From Paramacrobiotus metropolitanus (taxonomy: Eukaryota > Tardigrada > Eutardigrada > Parachela > Macrobiotidae): 64,000 nt of DNA. Every line of letters starts with the position of its first letter. Position 1 is the stretch's first letter. The position numbers were made by a program, and so were the translations under genes. The stretch covers positions 682,001 to 746,000 of the forward strand of contig NW_026570247.1 of the NCBI RefSeq assembly GCF_019649055.1, given 5' to 3'. Under the pieces are notes generated by a model. The model searched no databases. It had not been told where the DNA came from and was given only the letters and a program-made list of their open reading frames with translations. Shown one piece after another: positions 11,902-23,619 of the stretch.

Positions 11902-13157
11902 TCAAGCAACGCAAACATGTAGAGGCCGGAAGGAGCAGGAGAGCTTATTCGGTCCGTTGCTAACGATTCTGGTCCGCGACGTGCTATTATGGCGTTTCCA
12001 GGCGTTAATGCTGATGGGCGAACGGTTGTTGGGCTTTGTTGGAGAATTCGTCTTGCGGGTGGATGTCGTGTACCTTGCTGATTCTATTATGGCTTTACTC
12101 ACTGCAAGTGCTGGAGACACTAGCGGAGCAGGGTGCTTGCAGCTAAGAAGCAGAGTGTCGAACAGCATTCAAAGTTTTATCAATAGTCCTCCGTTTCCGA
12201 TGGTCCTTCTTCAACAGATCCCTCCTCGGAGCAGATTGGCGCAACGTGGCCAATTTTTTTGTATCGATGATATGTAGCCCAGCTATGGTTTGAATTAGCG
12301 GCTCCGGTCTCCAATGTAATCGCTTGGTGGTCGTTGGCAATTGTTTCTTTGAAAGACTCTTCGTGGAGCTGTGTCCAAATTCCGGGGTTGTCAGGGTACT
12401 GTGCGGCAAAGTGCCGGAACTGGATGTCGTACTCCAGTACGTGTTCCAGGCTATAGCCACTGGCCGGATCTGCCATCCGGGAAATCAAGTTTAAGTATTT
12501 AAGCAAAGGCAAAACAAAAACCGTTTTCATATGCGTGCGGTACGCCATGAACACGGAAAATGCGCGCACCCAGCTGGCTAGCGAGGTAATCTGCTCCTTT
12601 GCAGGGGATACGCGCGTATACTGGCCTGTTGTGTCCTCCAGCACCATGCGGGTCCCTGTTTGACCGCCTTTTGCCGGAATGCCGTTCTGTGGAACCAGAT
12701 CGGCAAAGTCAACATACACGCTAGGGTCGAGTAATTGGGCCAGTAGTTCTGGTGAGACAGCCGGGAGATGCCGGTACTGGCTGGGGCAGTTGTTCACCGG
12801 CGCACCGAAGCGTTCGCAGACGGATGATACGTTTGGTAGATCGACAAGCATTATGCTGTCACTATGCTCGATGTCGACGGTGGTGATGCGGCTGACAGAT
12901 GGTGAAAGGGAAAGCTGTGTTTCGGCGGTGTCGGTTACCAATGCAGGTTGGCTAGGACGCTGCTGAGCTATCAGTTCTGCGAGTGCCGTGATTTTCGTTT
13001 GCATTTCCGCCATCTGGCTGCTCAATTCGGCCCATGATGGAGGTGGTGGATCGCCTAAGAATGAAAACAAACGCAAAAATGCAGCGCGTAGACCGATAAA
13101 CTGTTTAGACATAATCATGCACCGAAAAATAGGAGGAAAAATTCTCTCGTACATCAC
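11902..13157 (-). CDS. Gag-like protein of a DIRS/Ngaro-type retroelement (copy 1)
   Basis: The ORF at 13,157-12,180 (325 codons from the frame start; the true start is uncertain) has a helical segment WAELSSQMAEMQTKITALAE. A central block follows, SLASWVRAFSVFMAY ... LLKYLNLISRM ... EYDIQFRHFAAQYP. The pattern W-AF-VF, LLKY, YD-QFR is what I know from DIRS/Ngaro gag proteins. Near the C-terminus YHRYKKIGHVAPIC has the spacing of a CX2CX4HX4C zinc knuckle, but both leading cysteines are tyrosine. After the stop, another frame (12,168-11,902) continues the similarity to copy 2 at 33.8-35.0 kb (SPALAVSKAIIES versus PPALTVSTTIAEM), so a frameshift or intron lies near 12,175. No RT or recombinase lies beside it. 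Confidence 0.6.
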
Positions 13158-13257
13158 ATCAATAACAATTTAGCCGCATTTTAATTTTACTTTGAGCAAC
13201 GCTAATCTACGAGCATGTGTATACGGTGGGTAAAAATATTATAGTGTTATGACACTC

Positions 13258-13553
13258 TTAAAAATAACGCATGGCGCGCAACACCCTAAATCTTTCATTT
13301 TTTTTTGAAAAATTTCTTATTTCTTTGCATTTACGCAGCCACTTTGCGACATGTTCTACCGCTGAAAGCTGAAATGTGAATGTTTTGTCTTGAATAAAAA
13401 CGTACTCATCAGAAACATCTTGCCAGCCAGCATGCGTTTCCTGTGGGCTTGGTCGGCATAAATTCCCCGTATCCAACGGTGCTGTAAGTTTGTAGGGTGA
13501 GGCTCACCGCCGCAAAAAACGACGGAATATCTACCTCTTCAGTTGTCATTATC
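13258..13553 (-). pseudogene. Potassium-channel pore exon, broken
   Basis: On the minus strand an acceptor-like CATTTGCAG at 13,561-13,553 opens a frame starting MTTEEVDIPSFFAAVSL and continuing LQTYSTVGYGEFMPT. TVGYG is the potassium selectivity filter, preceded by a pore-helix-like segment and followed by an acidic residue and proline as in many channels (filter codons near 13,466-13,480). The frame stops 16 codons after the filter, while another frame stays open to 13,258. That suggests a frameshift just after the pore. The subfamily (two-pore, Kv, Kir) cannot be decided. The membrane-helix exon at 16,976-17,186 on the same strand could be upstream in the same gene, but nothing ties them together. 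Confidence 0.5.
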
Positions 13554-13559
13554 TGCAAA

Positions 13560-16500
13560 TGATGCTTCGTTAACAATGCTGTTTATCTGTGCTGGAATGC
13601 ATAACGCAGAATAAGCAATAAAACAGTCTATCATTGCTTCCACTTCAAAAAGGTTAAACATACGTAACACAATTACTAAAATTTTCGGCGCAGTACTTTT
13701 GATTTGAGATAAAATGAACTCGAAGCAAAAAAACGGAAATTTGAAGATCTGAGAGAAAAGCGATGTTGTTTTGATGGAACAAGAACTTTCGAAACGTTGG
13801 CATGCTCTATACGCAGCGTTATGAGCTTTTCACTACTATACTGTTAGTTGCGGAAGTCGTAGCTGCATATGGAGCCGCTAGAAAGACAGACAGTTCTCAC
13901 TGTGAAAGATTTTCTCTGCGTACTCCGTGCAAGACCGGCTTTCACGGGACATGCGCCGCTGCACTTTGTGCGTCTGATCATCTGCGGTCATAAAGAAATT
14001 TACGCACCTCTCCCATCGGCGTTCCACCGTTTTGTTGCGTTATTTTCTTACGGCCTGTTCGGCGTGGATATTTTCGGTTTGTACTACCGTATATCGTACA
14101 AGCCCATCCGGAAACAAGAACACCACTTTACGTGAGAAATCACCGTAGAGATCGGTTTAATTAATATACGCGTCATGCGGTGATTTGACACGTATAGTTG
14201 TGCTCTTGTTGCCGAATGGGGTTGGGGCCCGTTGGACATAGATTACGACTAACTATAGTTGGTGACTTGCTCTACTGAAAAGTCTCAGTAGAACTTGCCA
14301 AATGTTTAGCATCGTTTCACTGATACCTCCTACATATTTTGTGGCCTTTCTGCAGCTGTGGTATTAAATTAAACTGTCTCAGGCGAACCTAGTGCATCCC
14401 CAATAAACGCTTAAGATAATAAATAAGCTACACAACAAAATATTAAAGCTAAATCCTAGCAATATATTCTACCTGCTAAAACACAGGCTTTGAAAAGAGA
14501 CAAATGGTCTTACCGTGTGTAGACTACCCGCGAAAAGTAAAATGGGCACTGCCACCTTCATTGTTGAGCAGACTTTCTTTCTGATTTCGGGAAACAGGTT
14601 CCTTGGATGTTCTTCCAGGATATTTATAAGTACGTTCAAATACAAAAACCGCGTGAAGCGAAGTCCGAGGTAATGCCGCCCTGTAAATGGCGCTATGATC
14701 GATGGCCTGATTGTGCAGCAATCCGGCCATCTCCTTCTGATGAAGTCCCGTTTATTGGCACAAAAAGCCAGCTACAAATAAATTTTATTAAATTGATGTA
14801 CTCTCTTAGAAGCAGGCTGATTTAACTTACGGCGATAAAATGCTCAACCAGAAAGAACCATTCTATAACTTTTTCAATCCACCATGCAATAGGCACGTCC
14901 GACGAGAGCGGTAGACATGTTTCTTGAGCCCGATTCCAATGCCCTGCCTCGTATAGGTATTGCACCATATACTGGATATTTAACAAAATCCCAATACATT
15001 GAATAGCAATCTAAAAATTAAAATGAGACAGGATTAATAGTCGACAAATTTGCTACTAACATTGTTTTTCTACATTTTTATTACGGAGCACCTCGGTAAC
15101 CTTTAATCATTTCAAGGCACTCAAAGCCAGTACCGAGACCGAAGCTATGAAAACAAGAAAATCCATCTAAATTTTGCGGGCAAGCAGGCGCTTCAAAGGT
15201 AGAAGCAGCACTTTCCCATTGCATCGCTATACCACAAAGCTGCATCAAAAGCTTTTACAAGGACTTCCTAATGGTGTGGAAACTGAGCTATACTTCCACT
15301 GCAACGAACCACCCAGATAGGCCGTAAGCGTGGTCGTCTCGAGCAGACTGGCGTATCCTCCAATCAGCCCCCCCCCCCAATCCGTCTCCAAAACTGTTCC
15401 CAGCTTGGTCCGAACGCTGCCGCACGCGCGCTAACAAAACCTGTCTTCCGTATGCGGAGAGCAGCTGGGTGGAAGGAAGCATAAGCAGGCTAAAGTTGCA
15501 AATGCGGATATAATATGAATAACTGCAATTCTATAGGCCAATCATCTCCTGACCTGCGTTCATGCAGGTCTTAAAGCAGTCAACGTGCACGAATTGTATC
15601 AGTACCTTCCGGTGAGTGTAATGCCTCTAGATGCTTATCAATGCGCATCATTCCTTAAAAAGACCATCGAAAGGCTGGTGATACCGGCGCCAACAACTCT
15701 TTCTTCAATTTCAACTCTTTTTTTAACTTCAAACAGCGCCAAATATTTCAAAAGATAGCATGCAGCCACGGCGCCACCCACGTTCCATTGGTTGTTCAGT
15801 CACGTAACAGCCCTGGTGCTGGAGCATGGGCTAATGATACCAGCAACCTCCTCTGCGGCATCCAGGTACAAGTGTCTTGGTCTGTTTTCATATGCGTGTA
15901 GTTTTCAGTCTGGTCTGCGTTGTCGCTGGGGCTACACTGGGCTTCCGCGAAAGACGCTTGATGCCTTTGGTAAAAAATGGCATGGAAGGACTACGTTTTT
16001 GCTATTCCTGTGAAAATGGCGTAGAGGAAGTGTGATACACGCCCGAGCCCTCATATCCTTGTAGAAAGTTTATTTAGGTTCGCGGAAGGTGCTGTGGCCG
16101 CTGGATACAGCGACTGATTACCGGTTACCGGTGTAAAGGAAAAGGCTTTCCAGTGTACTGATGACAACCGGCTTCGTCTTATGCCGCTCCAGCCTGCTTC
16201 AGCGTCGGGTAGTTACAGAATGCAGGAGGTGCCTTCCAGATCCCGCAGATCCACAGATGGGGATGGGATCCATGGCGGCAGCTCAATGAAGATATTTCAG
16301 CCTTCTTCCATCATCGGCAGTACCTTGAGTGTGCGGCCTGCACCATTGTTGTCTTTTCGATGGCACTGAACACGATGTCCACTGACGCTTCATGGGAATG
16401 AAAAAGCACGATTAGCTTGGGAACAACAATTCGACTGAAGTACTCAGACGTGATCATCGTCACCACAGATCCGGTAAAAAAACAGGTTGCCGTTGAGCTT

Positions 16501-16950
16501 ATGATGCTCGTTCAGGAATCCACCAACGCCGACGGAAAACGACTAAAGTCAAATTAATTTGACCGGCAATCCAAAGCAGAACCAGTGATGTTGACGAAAA
16601 CGTTTACATTTGGCGCAACACGGCCTGCATCGTGTCCAGCAGTATGCGATCCGGTTAAAGGTCACACCGACTGCCTTATGCCTATCCTGTCTGCGTTAGC
16701 GTCAGCGAAAAACGGCAGATCCAGCGGTAATCTCAGTCATTCTCAGAAAGCCGGCCAGACACAGTGCTTCTTTCGTAATTGCTGCGATACACAGTCACAC
16801 GATCTCTAATTAACGCTCTATTAATTACGGAGGAGATGACTATTGTGTCCGGACTGATAAGAGCCTTTGCAGCCTTAACAGGACAACACTCTACCCTGTC
16901 TCCATTTAGGAGTGTCCAGCTAGAAACGCTTACTCGCTATTATCTCAGTG
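13560..16950. other. Mixed non-coding region with weak exon candidates
   Basis: A 63-codon plus-strand frame at 13,802-13,993 starts with a hydrophobic stretch (LFTTILLVAEVVAAYGA) and then has five cysteines, like a tiny secreted peptide. On the minus strand 14,561-14,514 encodes MKVAVPILLFAGSLHT followed by a good donor, GTAAGA. Both are weak and isolated. An 11-C run lies at 15,368-15,378. The rest shows nothing I can identify. Confidence 0.2.
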
Positions 16951-16975
16951 AAGCACTAATTTAAATCACAAATTT

Positions 16976-17186
16976 TACTCACCATAGGGAAGCCATCCGT
17001 TTTCTTCAGCATATATTCTTTAAATCTCCTTAGCCGATCTTTAGATTTTTCAGTGCAACAAGATGGACACTTTTTGTCAACGATGATAATAATGGAGTGC
17101 ATCCCGAAAAAGCCGAACGCAATAACGGCGACCCAGTAGAACTGGGAATCCAAACAACGCTCCAGGTCAGCCCTATCAAACGGCAA
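16976..17186 (-). CDS. Exon with one transmembrane helix
   Basis: The minus-strand frame encodes FYWVAVIAFGFFGMHSIIII, a convincing membrane helix. A cysteine pair and a basic stretch, KSKDRLRRFKEYMLKKTDG, follow. The frame runs into FPM and then a consensus donor GTGAGT at about 16,978. An acceptor-like TTTGATAG lies at the upstream end. The donor-side sequence (TTTTACTCACCATA on the plus strand) is shared with about 32,053-32,066, hinting at a related exon there. The protein is unknown. A channel or receptor subunit is possible. Confidence 0.4.
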
Positions 17187-17189
17187 ACA

Positions 17190-17886
17190 GTAAGCAATTG
17201 CAGTTAATTATGTAAACGAAAAACTTTAAGCAAAACAATCTTTTTCTCTGCTGATTGCTGACGGTGTTGCTTCAGCCGATTCTGCGTTCAGCGCATCGAT
17301 CTTTCGGATAAATTACTGATACGTACGCAGGTCAAGTTTGTCTTTTCCGGGCGAGTCTGGGCTTTCGCAAAGACGTTAATAAATTACAAGCACTGCACTC
17401 TTTTACATATCAAAATTATACAAGCTAACTGACAGGCCTCAGTCTAGAGTAGAATAAATTTGTTGTCTGATGTAAAGCGCACGCAACTAAATCGCACCCT
17501 TCCAATTAAAAAAACCGATAAGAATGGCCGACAGAAGCATTCCAGAAGGCCAACATAACATAAGAAGCAAACAATGTAAAACGTCTAAGAAAAAACCTTC
17601 AAAACCTAAGAATTCTGACAAACCTGAGAACAGATTCCCTAAGTAAGTTGTTGGTCAATGACACGATCTCCGCAAAACGTAGATCACCGAACTAGATAAC
17701 GAGTCACCTTTGCTAAAGAACATAAATAAATACCGGTACGACGGCACTTACCCAAAGAAACTTGCAAGCAAGTTTTTTAGCCAAGCAAACGCCATGTTGC
17801 GAAGAATGGATCAAGTTTTTGGAATGGGTAGAAGTATTGAGTCTATATCAATTTCAGCATGTGTTTAACGCTAGAAATATTGTACA
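17190..17886. other. Intergenic, nothing recognised
   Basis: AT-rich with no supported coding or repeat feature. Confidence 0.4.
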
Positions 17887-18490
17887 GTGGATGTGCCGCG
17901 TTCACGGGTAACCTGCCGAATTGTCCGGTGTGGTTCCTTACTAACTGCCGGGACAAACTGTGCCGTTGACATGACGTATGAATGCAACTTGATAATTTAT
18001 AGACAATCGACGATTGTGTGTAGCCGACATATGACCCCGATTACAATGCCAAGGGATACAAATCAATGGTGTGTAACACTAGCTGTACCGGTAATTGTCC
18101 ATATTCATATTGCATGCTGTACGGACCGGTGCATGCTGGCGGCCACCCGTTCGCCTGACTTTCGTGCGGATGGCCATGCCAGCCATCGCCTTCCCGCTGA
18201 TGGTGCTGTGCTACGTGGCCATCTGCTGGAAGGCCTTCTGCATCCGCCTCCGGGCGCGCTGTATCCGGACGTGCAAGGTGGCGCCGGGAGACGGGGCGGC
18301 CGCCGCACCGCGCCGGAAGAAGCTGTGGGCCTGAAGAACGCCTGGCTGGAGATGAAGCTGACAAAGGTTCCCTTCGTGGCCTGCGTGACCTTTTCGGCCG
18401 GCTACCTGCCCGTGACCATGAGGACACTTTTCGCCCAGCGATACGAGATGTACTCGCAGCTCAGCAACGCCACGGGCGTTCTCACTGGCT
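17887..18490 (+). pseudogene. GPCR-like fragment, helices 5-6 region, frameshifted
   Basis: Frame 2 (18,155-18,334) encodes AMPAIAFPLMVLCYVAICWK followed by a very basic loop (RLRARCIRTCK ... PRRKK), as in helix 5 and the third intracellular loop of rhodopsin-like receptors. A stop then intervenes, and frame 1 continues LEMKLTKVPFVACVTFSAGY and LPVTM, like helix 6 with its conserved proline. NAT after LSN gives a possible glycosylation site in the next extracellular loop. Just upstream PTYDPDYNAKGYKSMVCNTS resembles an extracellular-loop segment and is repeated at about 19,070. The frame change and in-frame stops say pseudogene, unless an intron hides there. GC-rich compared with its flanks. 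Confidence 0.42.
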
Positions 18491-18955
18491 CGGTAATCAC
18501 TAGAGTACTTATTTATTTGATGAATGATTTATTTAAAGAATTAAAATTAACTGAGCGTTTTAATTTAATAAAAAATTTATCTACTAAATTTTTATGAATT
18601 AGCTAGAATTAAAAACTCAAATAATTGATACTGGAATCAGTACAAACGAGCAAGGTACTTGTTAATAAATGGATAGCTTACTTACTAGATCGATAAATTA
18701 TTACAAATTTAACAAGACTGATGACACTGAAACGACTACAAATTCTTATGGTATTTTGGGATAACGAAAATCAATAATTTATTCATAAATTCACTAAATT
18801 GTTATAAATTTGCCAGGTTTAAAAATGTTATGCACATCAGTTAAATTCCCTATTTCTCTTTTTCCTCCAAACGGTTCAGAGTAGCCGTGTTGTTCTTAAC
18901 TGTATCCTTACTCTAATGCTTCGGTTATCATAGCAATGATTAATTACTAATTAGT
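18491..18955. other. AT-rich spacer
   Basis: Strongly AT-rich, with repeated ATAAATTxxTACAAATT-like words and no coding signal. Confidence 0.4.
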
Positions 18956-19335
18956 ATAGGGCAGTGTTCGGAATTTGTGTGTTTGTGTTTGCCGACGAGG
19001 TGTGCCGCCGACACGACATATAAATGCAAGCGGATATTTCAATGGACAATCAGCGATTGTGGGCAACCGACATATGACCCCGATTATAGTGATTACGGGA
19101 TGCAGAATCGATTGTGTGTAACACTGTACCGGTTATGGTGTATCTTCATATTTCAGACTGCACACTGAGTCCCTGGATGGCGGTGTGCCTGAACCGGATC
19201 ACCCACTTCGACGGCAAGAGTGCCTCCAAAGCCTCGCAAATCAGGGCCCGCTCCAACCGGTCGCCTTCGGACTCGGCGGCGGCCACCAGCAGCGTTCCAG
19301 ACCAAGAGCACCACGACGCCTCTAATTCCCCATTT
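18956..19335 (+). pseudogene. Second copy of the GPCR-like extracellular segment
   Basis: DNA at about 18,965-19,160 is a diverged direct repeat of about 17,895-18,115; both contain GACATATGACCCCGATTA and TGTGTAACAC. PTYDPDYSDYGMQNRLCVT here matches PTYDPDYNAKGYKSMVCNT in copy 1. Past the repeat the sequence encodes WMAVCLNRITHFDGKSASK and a serine-rich tail, unrelated to helix 5/6 of copy 1. I infer a tandem duplication of receptor exons followed by decay. Confidence 0.35.
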
Positions 19336-19451
19336 TATATGTTAACCATTTGTGTACAAATCTCCTTACCGGCATCCGGTCAGAATATATTGTGCCATAT
19401 AAATGCAACTGATATTATTTTACTATATTAATTTTTTACTTTGGTTTTTAG

Positions 19452-19705
19452 TTTTGCCGGAAGTACCGGACTTCCGCTACTACGTCGCTCAACGGCACCC
19501 AGGTCTCTGTCGGCACCTGCTCGGGTGGGTTCTTCCATGATCAGGAACGCGACGCGGTAACTGGCCGCACAAGAACAGCGACGGTCAGCATCTATATGTG
19601 GTATGCGAACCTGTTCCTTTGTCATATCATTCCTGCGCAACAGTGTCATTTCAGAGTGGACGACACCGACGCTCCCGCCAACTCCACCAACACCCGGTTA
19701 GAACG
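19452..19705 (+). CDS. Exon-like open frame with cysteines
   Basis: A pyrimidine-rich acceptor (TTTACTTTGGTTTTTAG) precedes an open frame encoding FCRKYRTSATTSLNGTQVSV, then CSGGFFHD ... VSIYMWYANLFLC and CHF. N-linked sites (NGT, NST) and spaced cysteines suggest an extracellular protein. The frame closes soon after 19,705. It may belong to the receptor-like gene just upstream. No family recognised. Confidence 0.33.
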
Positions 19706-20029
19706 TATCGATACAGAGGGGAGAACATTAAATTTATAAGTAATTTGATTTACGAGTTTGGAGCGCTGGCAACTTCGATATGTGCATGTTCGTAACTGCG
19801 CGCTCAACGAAAGTTTCTTGAATAACACATGTTTCGTTGTTTTTGTAGATCGTTTTGATACGCCGGGGCAGCCAGTATTGAACGGGTGAAAGAGCTCGTG
19901 GCAGTCTATGGTCAACAGTATGAAATCGCGGAATATTCATAACAGCCACTGAGGCACTCCTAACAGCATATCCAGATATTGATTAATAATGATTGGCAGA
20001 TGATAGTAATGATTGTTGTTACCATTAAT

Positions 20030-21575
20030 TTTTTCTGTTTCCGTTAATTACGCGCATGGAGCTCGTGAGTTGCTGATGTCCGATTCTTGTTAGTAACAAC
20101 TTTCGTGTACTGTGATGTACGAGTGTACGTACGACATGTACGTACACGAGATTCTCGAGACTCACAGATTCTGCAATGTTACCTACCTAGCAACGCTATG
20201 ATGTACTGGCTGCAGTTACTACGGTTCATGTTCAGTTGCGAGATGTCGAGCTGCAATAAAGATGCGTACTTTCCGATACTGATACATACGTACTTCTACA
20301 TATATCACATGTACTGACGATAAAATCGTCGGTGAAGCGTAGATGCGTGTACCGATCAGGATAAACAGGTACTGCTCAGTATGTGCACGTTAAAAATTAA
20401 TGTCCGCACTGAACGGTGATTTTTGGGAACCGATATGCAGAAGCCTATACCAAAGCAGTGTTTTCGTGACTCACTCAGCCACAACGCATAAATAGGCCTG
20501 GTAACACAGAAACTTTATAAGGATTGCGGGTAAGAACTTGCCGAACTAGACCTGCGTAATCCGCAGATCGAAGTAGCTCAGCAGACGCTTTATTTACCGG
20601 CGATTTCCATCACCAAGGGTTCTTACTTGGTTGGTACCAGCAACTCACCGCACGAGGTGCCTGCGTACATTGGCCATGCCTACAGATAAGGTTGGCAAAG
20701 CCCCACCGCCATTTCGTCGACTAATACCACGCCGGCCTACACGAAAGCGACGGCTAGGAAAACCTTAGTAGATATAATAAATTCTCATTATGCAATGCAA
20801 CCGTAATAATGAATATTAGAATGCCCAGAGCCGGGAACCCGTGGCAGCTCTAAACCCGGAACGTATGCAAAAAGTAAAGCTAAACTATTCTGTGAGCTCC
20901 TTCTTTCCTTCTAGCTGTACCCACCGCCACCCGCACAACATTACATCGTTACTGTAGCGGCTCCACCAAGTTATACCACAGAGTTTGTGCACGGGAAAAC
21001 AGTACCCAGAGTGTGTGCATTATTTGTGCACGCGATGCATGGGCGCATGCACACGCTGCGCGGGTGCAATTTTCTCGTACACAAACTCTGTGGTATAACT
21101 TGGTCGAGCCGCTACAGTAATATGTACGCAGTTGAACCTTCTTCCACTAAAAGCTGGACGAAACAAGCGCAACTACCTGCACACAAAGGACCACTAATGT
21201 TACTGAATGTACAATTTAACAATATACGAGTACATTAATACTAATAATTAATTGCGTGCTAATGCTATGAGTGTATTGTGCACAGTCCCTTCTCATGTAA
21301 ATTGGGACAAATTCTTCATTTGAATATAATTGTTGAGCGAAGCTCGCTTTGTACATATTGAAAATAAATATAATATATTAATTATTACAGATATTCGTAC
21401 GTAGTATCGTACCGACCTACCGCACATAGCATTGCACTGCATCCAAAAAGTTCAAACATTGCGGTGCTGACGCATTTAATACTAACAGTAAGCATACACC
21501 AGATTACTACGTTAATAGAGTGTGTAAGTAGTACACAATTACGCAGTAGTGCGCGATGTTTGCGCTTAAAACGAT
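20030..21575. repeat. Segmental duplication, copy A, part 1
   Basis: Collinear with 35,620-37,155. Near-identical blocks include CGTGACTCACTCAGCCACAA (20,466 versus 35,900), AAGGGTTCTTACTTGGTTGG (20,614 versus 36,052) and GCGCGATGTTTGCGCTTAAA at the end (21,551 versus 37,126). Copy A carries an extra 172-bp element at 20,949-21,120. Copy B carries about 375 bp extra at 36,141-36,516. Substitutions and small indels throughout show that it is old. Confidence 0.85.
20949..21120. mobile_element. 172-bp MITE with about 40-bp terminal inverted repeats
   Basis: The left end TTACTGTAGCGGCTCCACCA is mirrored by the right end, apart from CGAG for GGAG. The repeats extend through CACAGAGTTTGTG. The paralogous site at 36,785-36,800 lacks the element (ACATCGTTATGTACGCAG), giving an in-window empty site. 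Insertion was at or next to TA. Confidence 0.85.
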
Positions 21576-21823
21576 GTTTTTCGTGCTCTTTTCATGCACA
21601 GGTAACTTCAGAATCCCAAAACTTAAACCGTTAGGTTAAACGCACTGTGATTTTTGCAACCATAAGAAAAAGCAAAATTATTCAATTTTAATTAACTTTT
21701 TTATTTCATGTTTCATTTCATTTCAATTTCATTTCCTTTCCTTTCACAAACGGCTTTTAACCTCATGAATTTCAACCCTACACCGAACAACTGCGCGAAT
21801 GTAGGATTTCGAAATTCGGTGTA

Positions 21824-22356
21824 CGATGTACGTTGAACCGATCAGTCGAACGACACGCCACCACTAAAACTTGGACGCTTACTCACTACTTTCAGACGCT
21901 CGCGCTCCGTGAATATCAAAGTGCAGCTATACATGTTGCATATCAAAAGGTGTAGAAAAAAATTTTAAACTTTTTGATACTAAACCTGTGGCTGTTTATG
22001 GCGAACAGCACAAATTCTAGCCATTTTGCTTTCTCGTAGGCACAGCATACTGAGCATAGGATCTGTGCGCATAACCGTTTGGCTTGCAATCAATGCTTAA
22101 GTCTATGGGAAACCAAAATGGCTAGAATTTGTGCTGTTCGCCATAAACAGCCACAGGTTTAGTATCAAAAAGTTTAAAATTTTTTTTCTACACCTTTTGA
22201 TATGCAACTAGTATAGCTGTACTTTGATATTCACGGAGCGCGAGCGTCTGAAAGTAGTGAGTAAGCGTCCAAGTTTTAGTGGTGGCGTGTCGTTGCGAGG
22301 TTATTTTGAACCGCGGACCGACTGATCGGTTCAACCTCTTTTTGTCGTACATTGTA
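21824..22356. mobile_element. Long-inverted-repeat MITE, copy 1
   Basis: About 530 bp, almost entirely two arms of about 220 bp around a short centre near 22,060. The arms share TTGAACCGATCAGTCG, GTGAATATCAAAGTGCAGCT and TAAACCTGTGGCTGTTTATG. A second copy sits at 41,519-42,041. No coding capacity. Confidence 0.88.
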
Positions 22357-22769
22357 TGTGAATTTCAGGTATAAAAGTATACTAAAAAGCTACTTTCGCG
22401 CGGAGCGGGAAGCTAACAATCGGTTTTAATGCAAAAGCCAGCAGAAATTCAATAAAAAATAGCAAGTTGTACGCTTTTATGGAAAATTGGGTACAATTTT
22501 TTGGAAATCCTTCCCCCTTTACTTCTTTGAAGTATCCACTTTTGGAAAAATTCCGCTCCCCGCCTTAAATTCGCCACTTTTGAGGCAAATTTCCGGGAAT
22601 AAAATTACAAACGCGCCAAGAATTTTTCGGACGTATGCGAGAAGTATTTTGATTGATTACAAAATGTAAGTCCATTATTATGTGATTAATACAAATACTT
22701 ACCGTACTATAAGCAGTGCGCGATGTATTCACAATGATAATAATTATTATGAATGTTACAGCAGACTGA

Positions 22770-23530
22770 CCAGGGACGCGTCACCGGCTCCCCCCTCAGA
22801 AAAATTTCATATTTTGTAGGATTACAGAGTAACAATAGGGTATTCCTAAAAAAATGGCTTCAACTGCTATAATTAACAGGGAGGGGCCCAACAAAATTGA
22901 AAAGTTTAAGATACGCTATATTATAGCCAATGCATTGCTGCGTACGATTATGCGATATACGGTAATATGTGGCACTTGCTATATCGTACAAGGCATACCG
23001 GCGTGACTGTGTGTTCCATATTCTTTGTTAACCCGCTTTTGTTTCTGAAGCTGGTTTGCACTTTGTAGGTGATATAAGTAAACTTATTTTTAAGAATGAA
23101 TCTGCATGTGCTCAAATTTCAGTTTCAGTTTGAGCTATCAGTTTTTAGAACGAATTACAAGTACTGCTAGCACAAAAATCGAAGTAAGACCGATCCGTTT
23201 CTATAAAAATAAATTATTGCCATTTACTAGAAATGGGTAAACAAAGGATTTTAAGCCAACATAAGCGTCAATGCCTCATATAAAAGCGTACGAAGTGGCT
23301 CACTGCCATAATTATGGGTCGTATTAAATCGTATAAGTACCTACTTAAATTAGCGTACAATGCAATGCATTGGCTATAACAGAGCGTATCTTTAACTTTT
23401 TAATTTTGTTGGCCCCTCACTATTGATCATGGCAGATGAAAATATTTTTTTCAGTAATACCCTATTGTTACTCTGTCACCCTACAAAATATGAAAATTTT
23501 CTGAGAGGGGAGCCGGTGACGCGCCCCTGG
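22770..23530. mobile_element. Inverted-repeat element, about 760 bp
   Basis: The ends CCAGGGRCGCGTCACCGGCT and their reverse complement start imperfect inverted repeats of roughly 170 bp; TTTTGTTGGCCCCTC recurs in both arms. TGA flanks both ends and may be a 3-bp target duplication. No ORF. Superfamily not assigned. Confidence 0.75.
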
Positions 23531-23619
23531 TGAGTAATCACTGCAGCAGACAACGCACAAAGTAATGCAGCAAGTAAAACGTCTTAACCTACACCTGTCG
23601 AAGTGACATTTTACGCTTG

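Noticed and set aside
11771-12277. 168-codon plus-strand ORF
   Set aside because: Mostly antisense to the gag-like gene, which is supported by a second copy; no domain seen.
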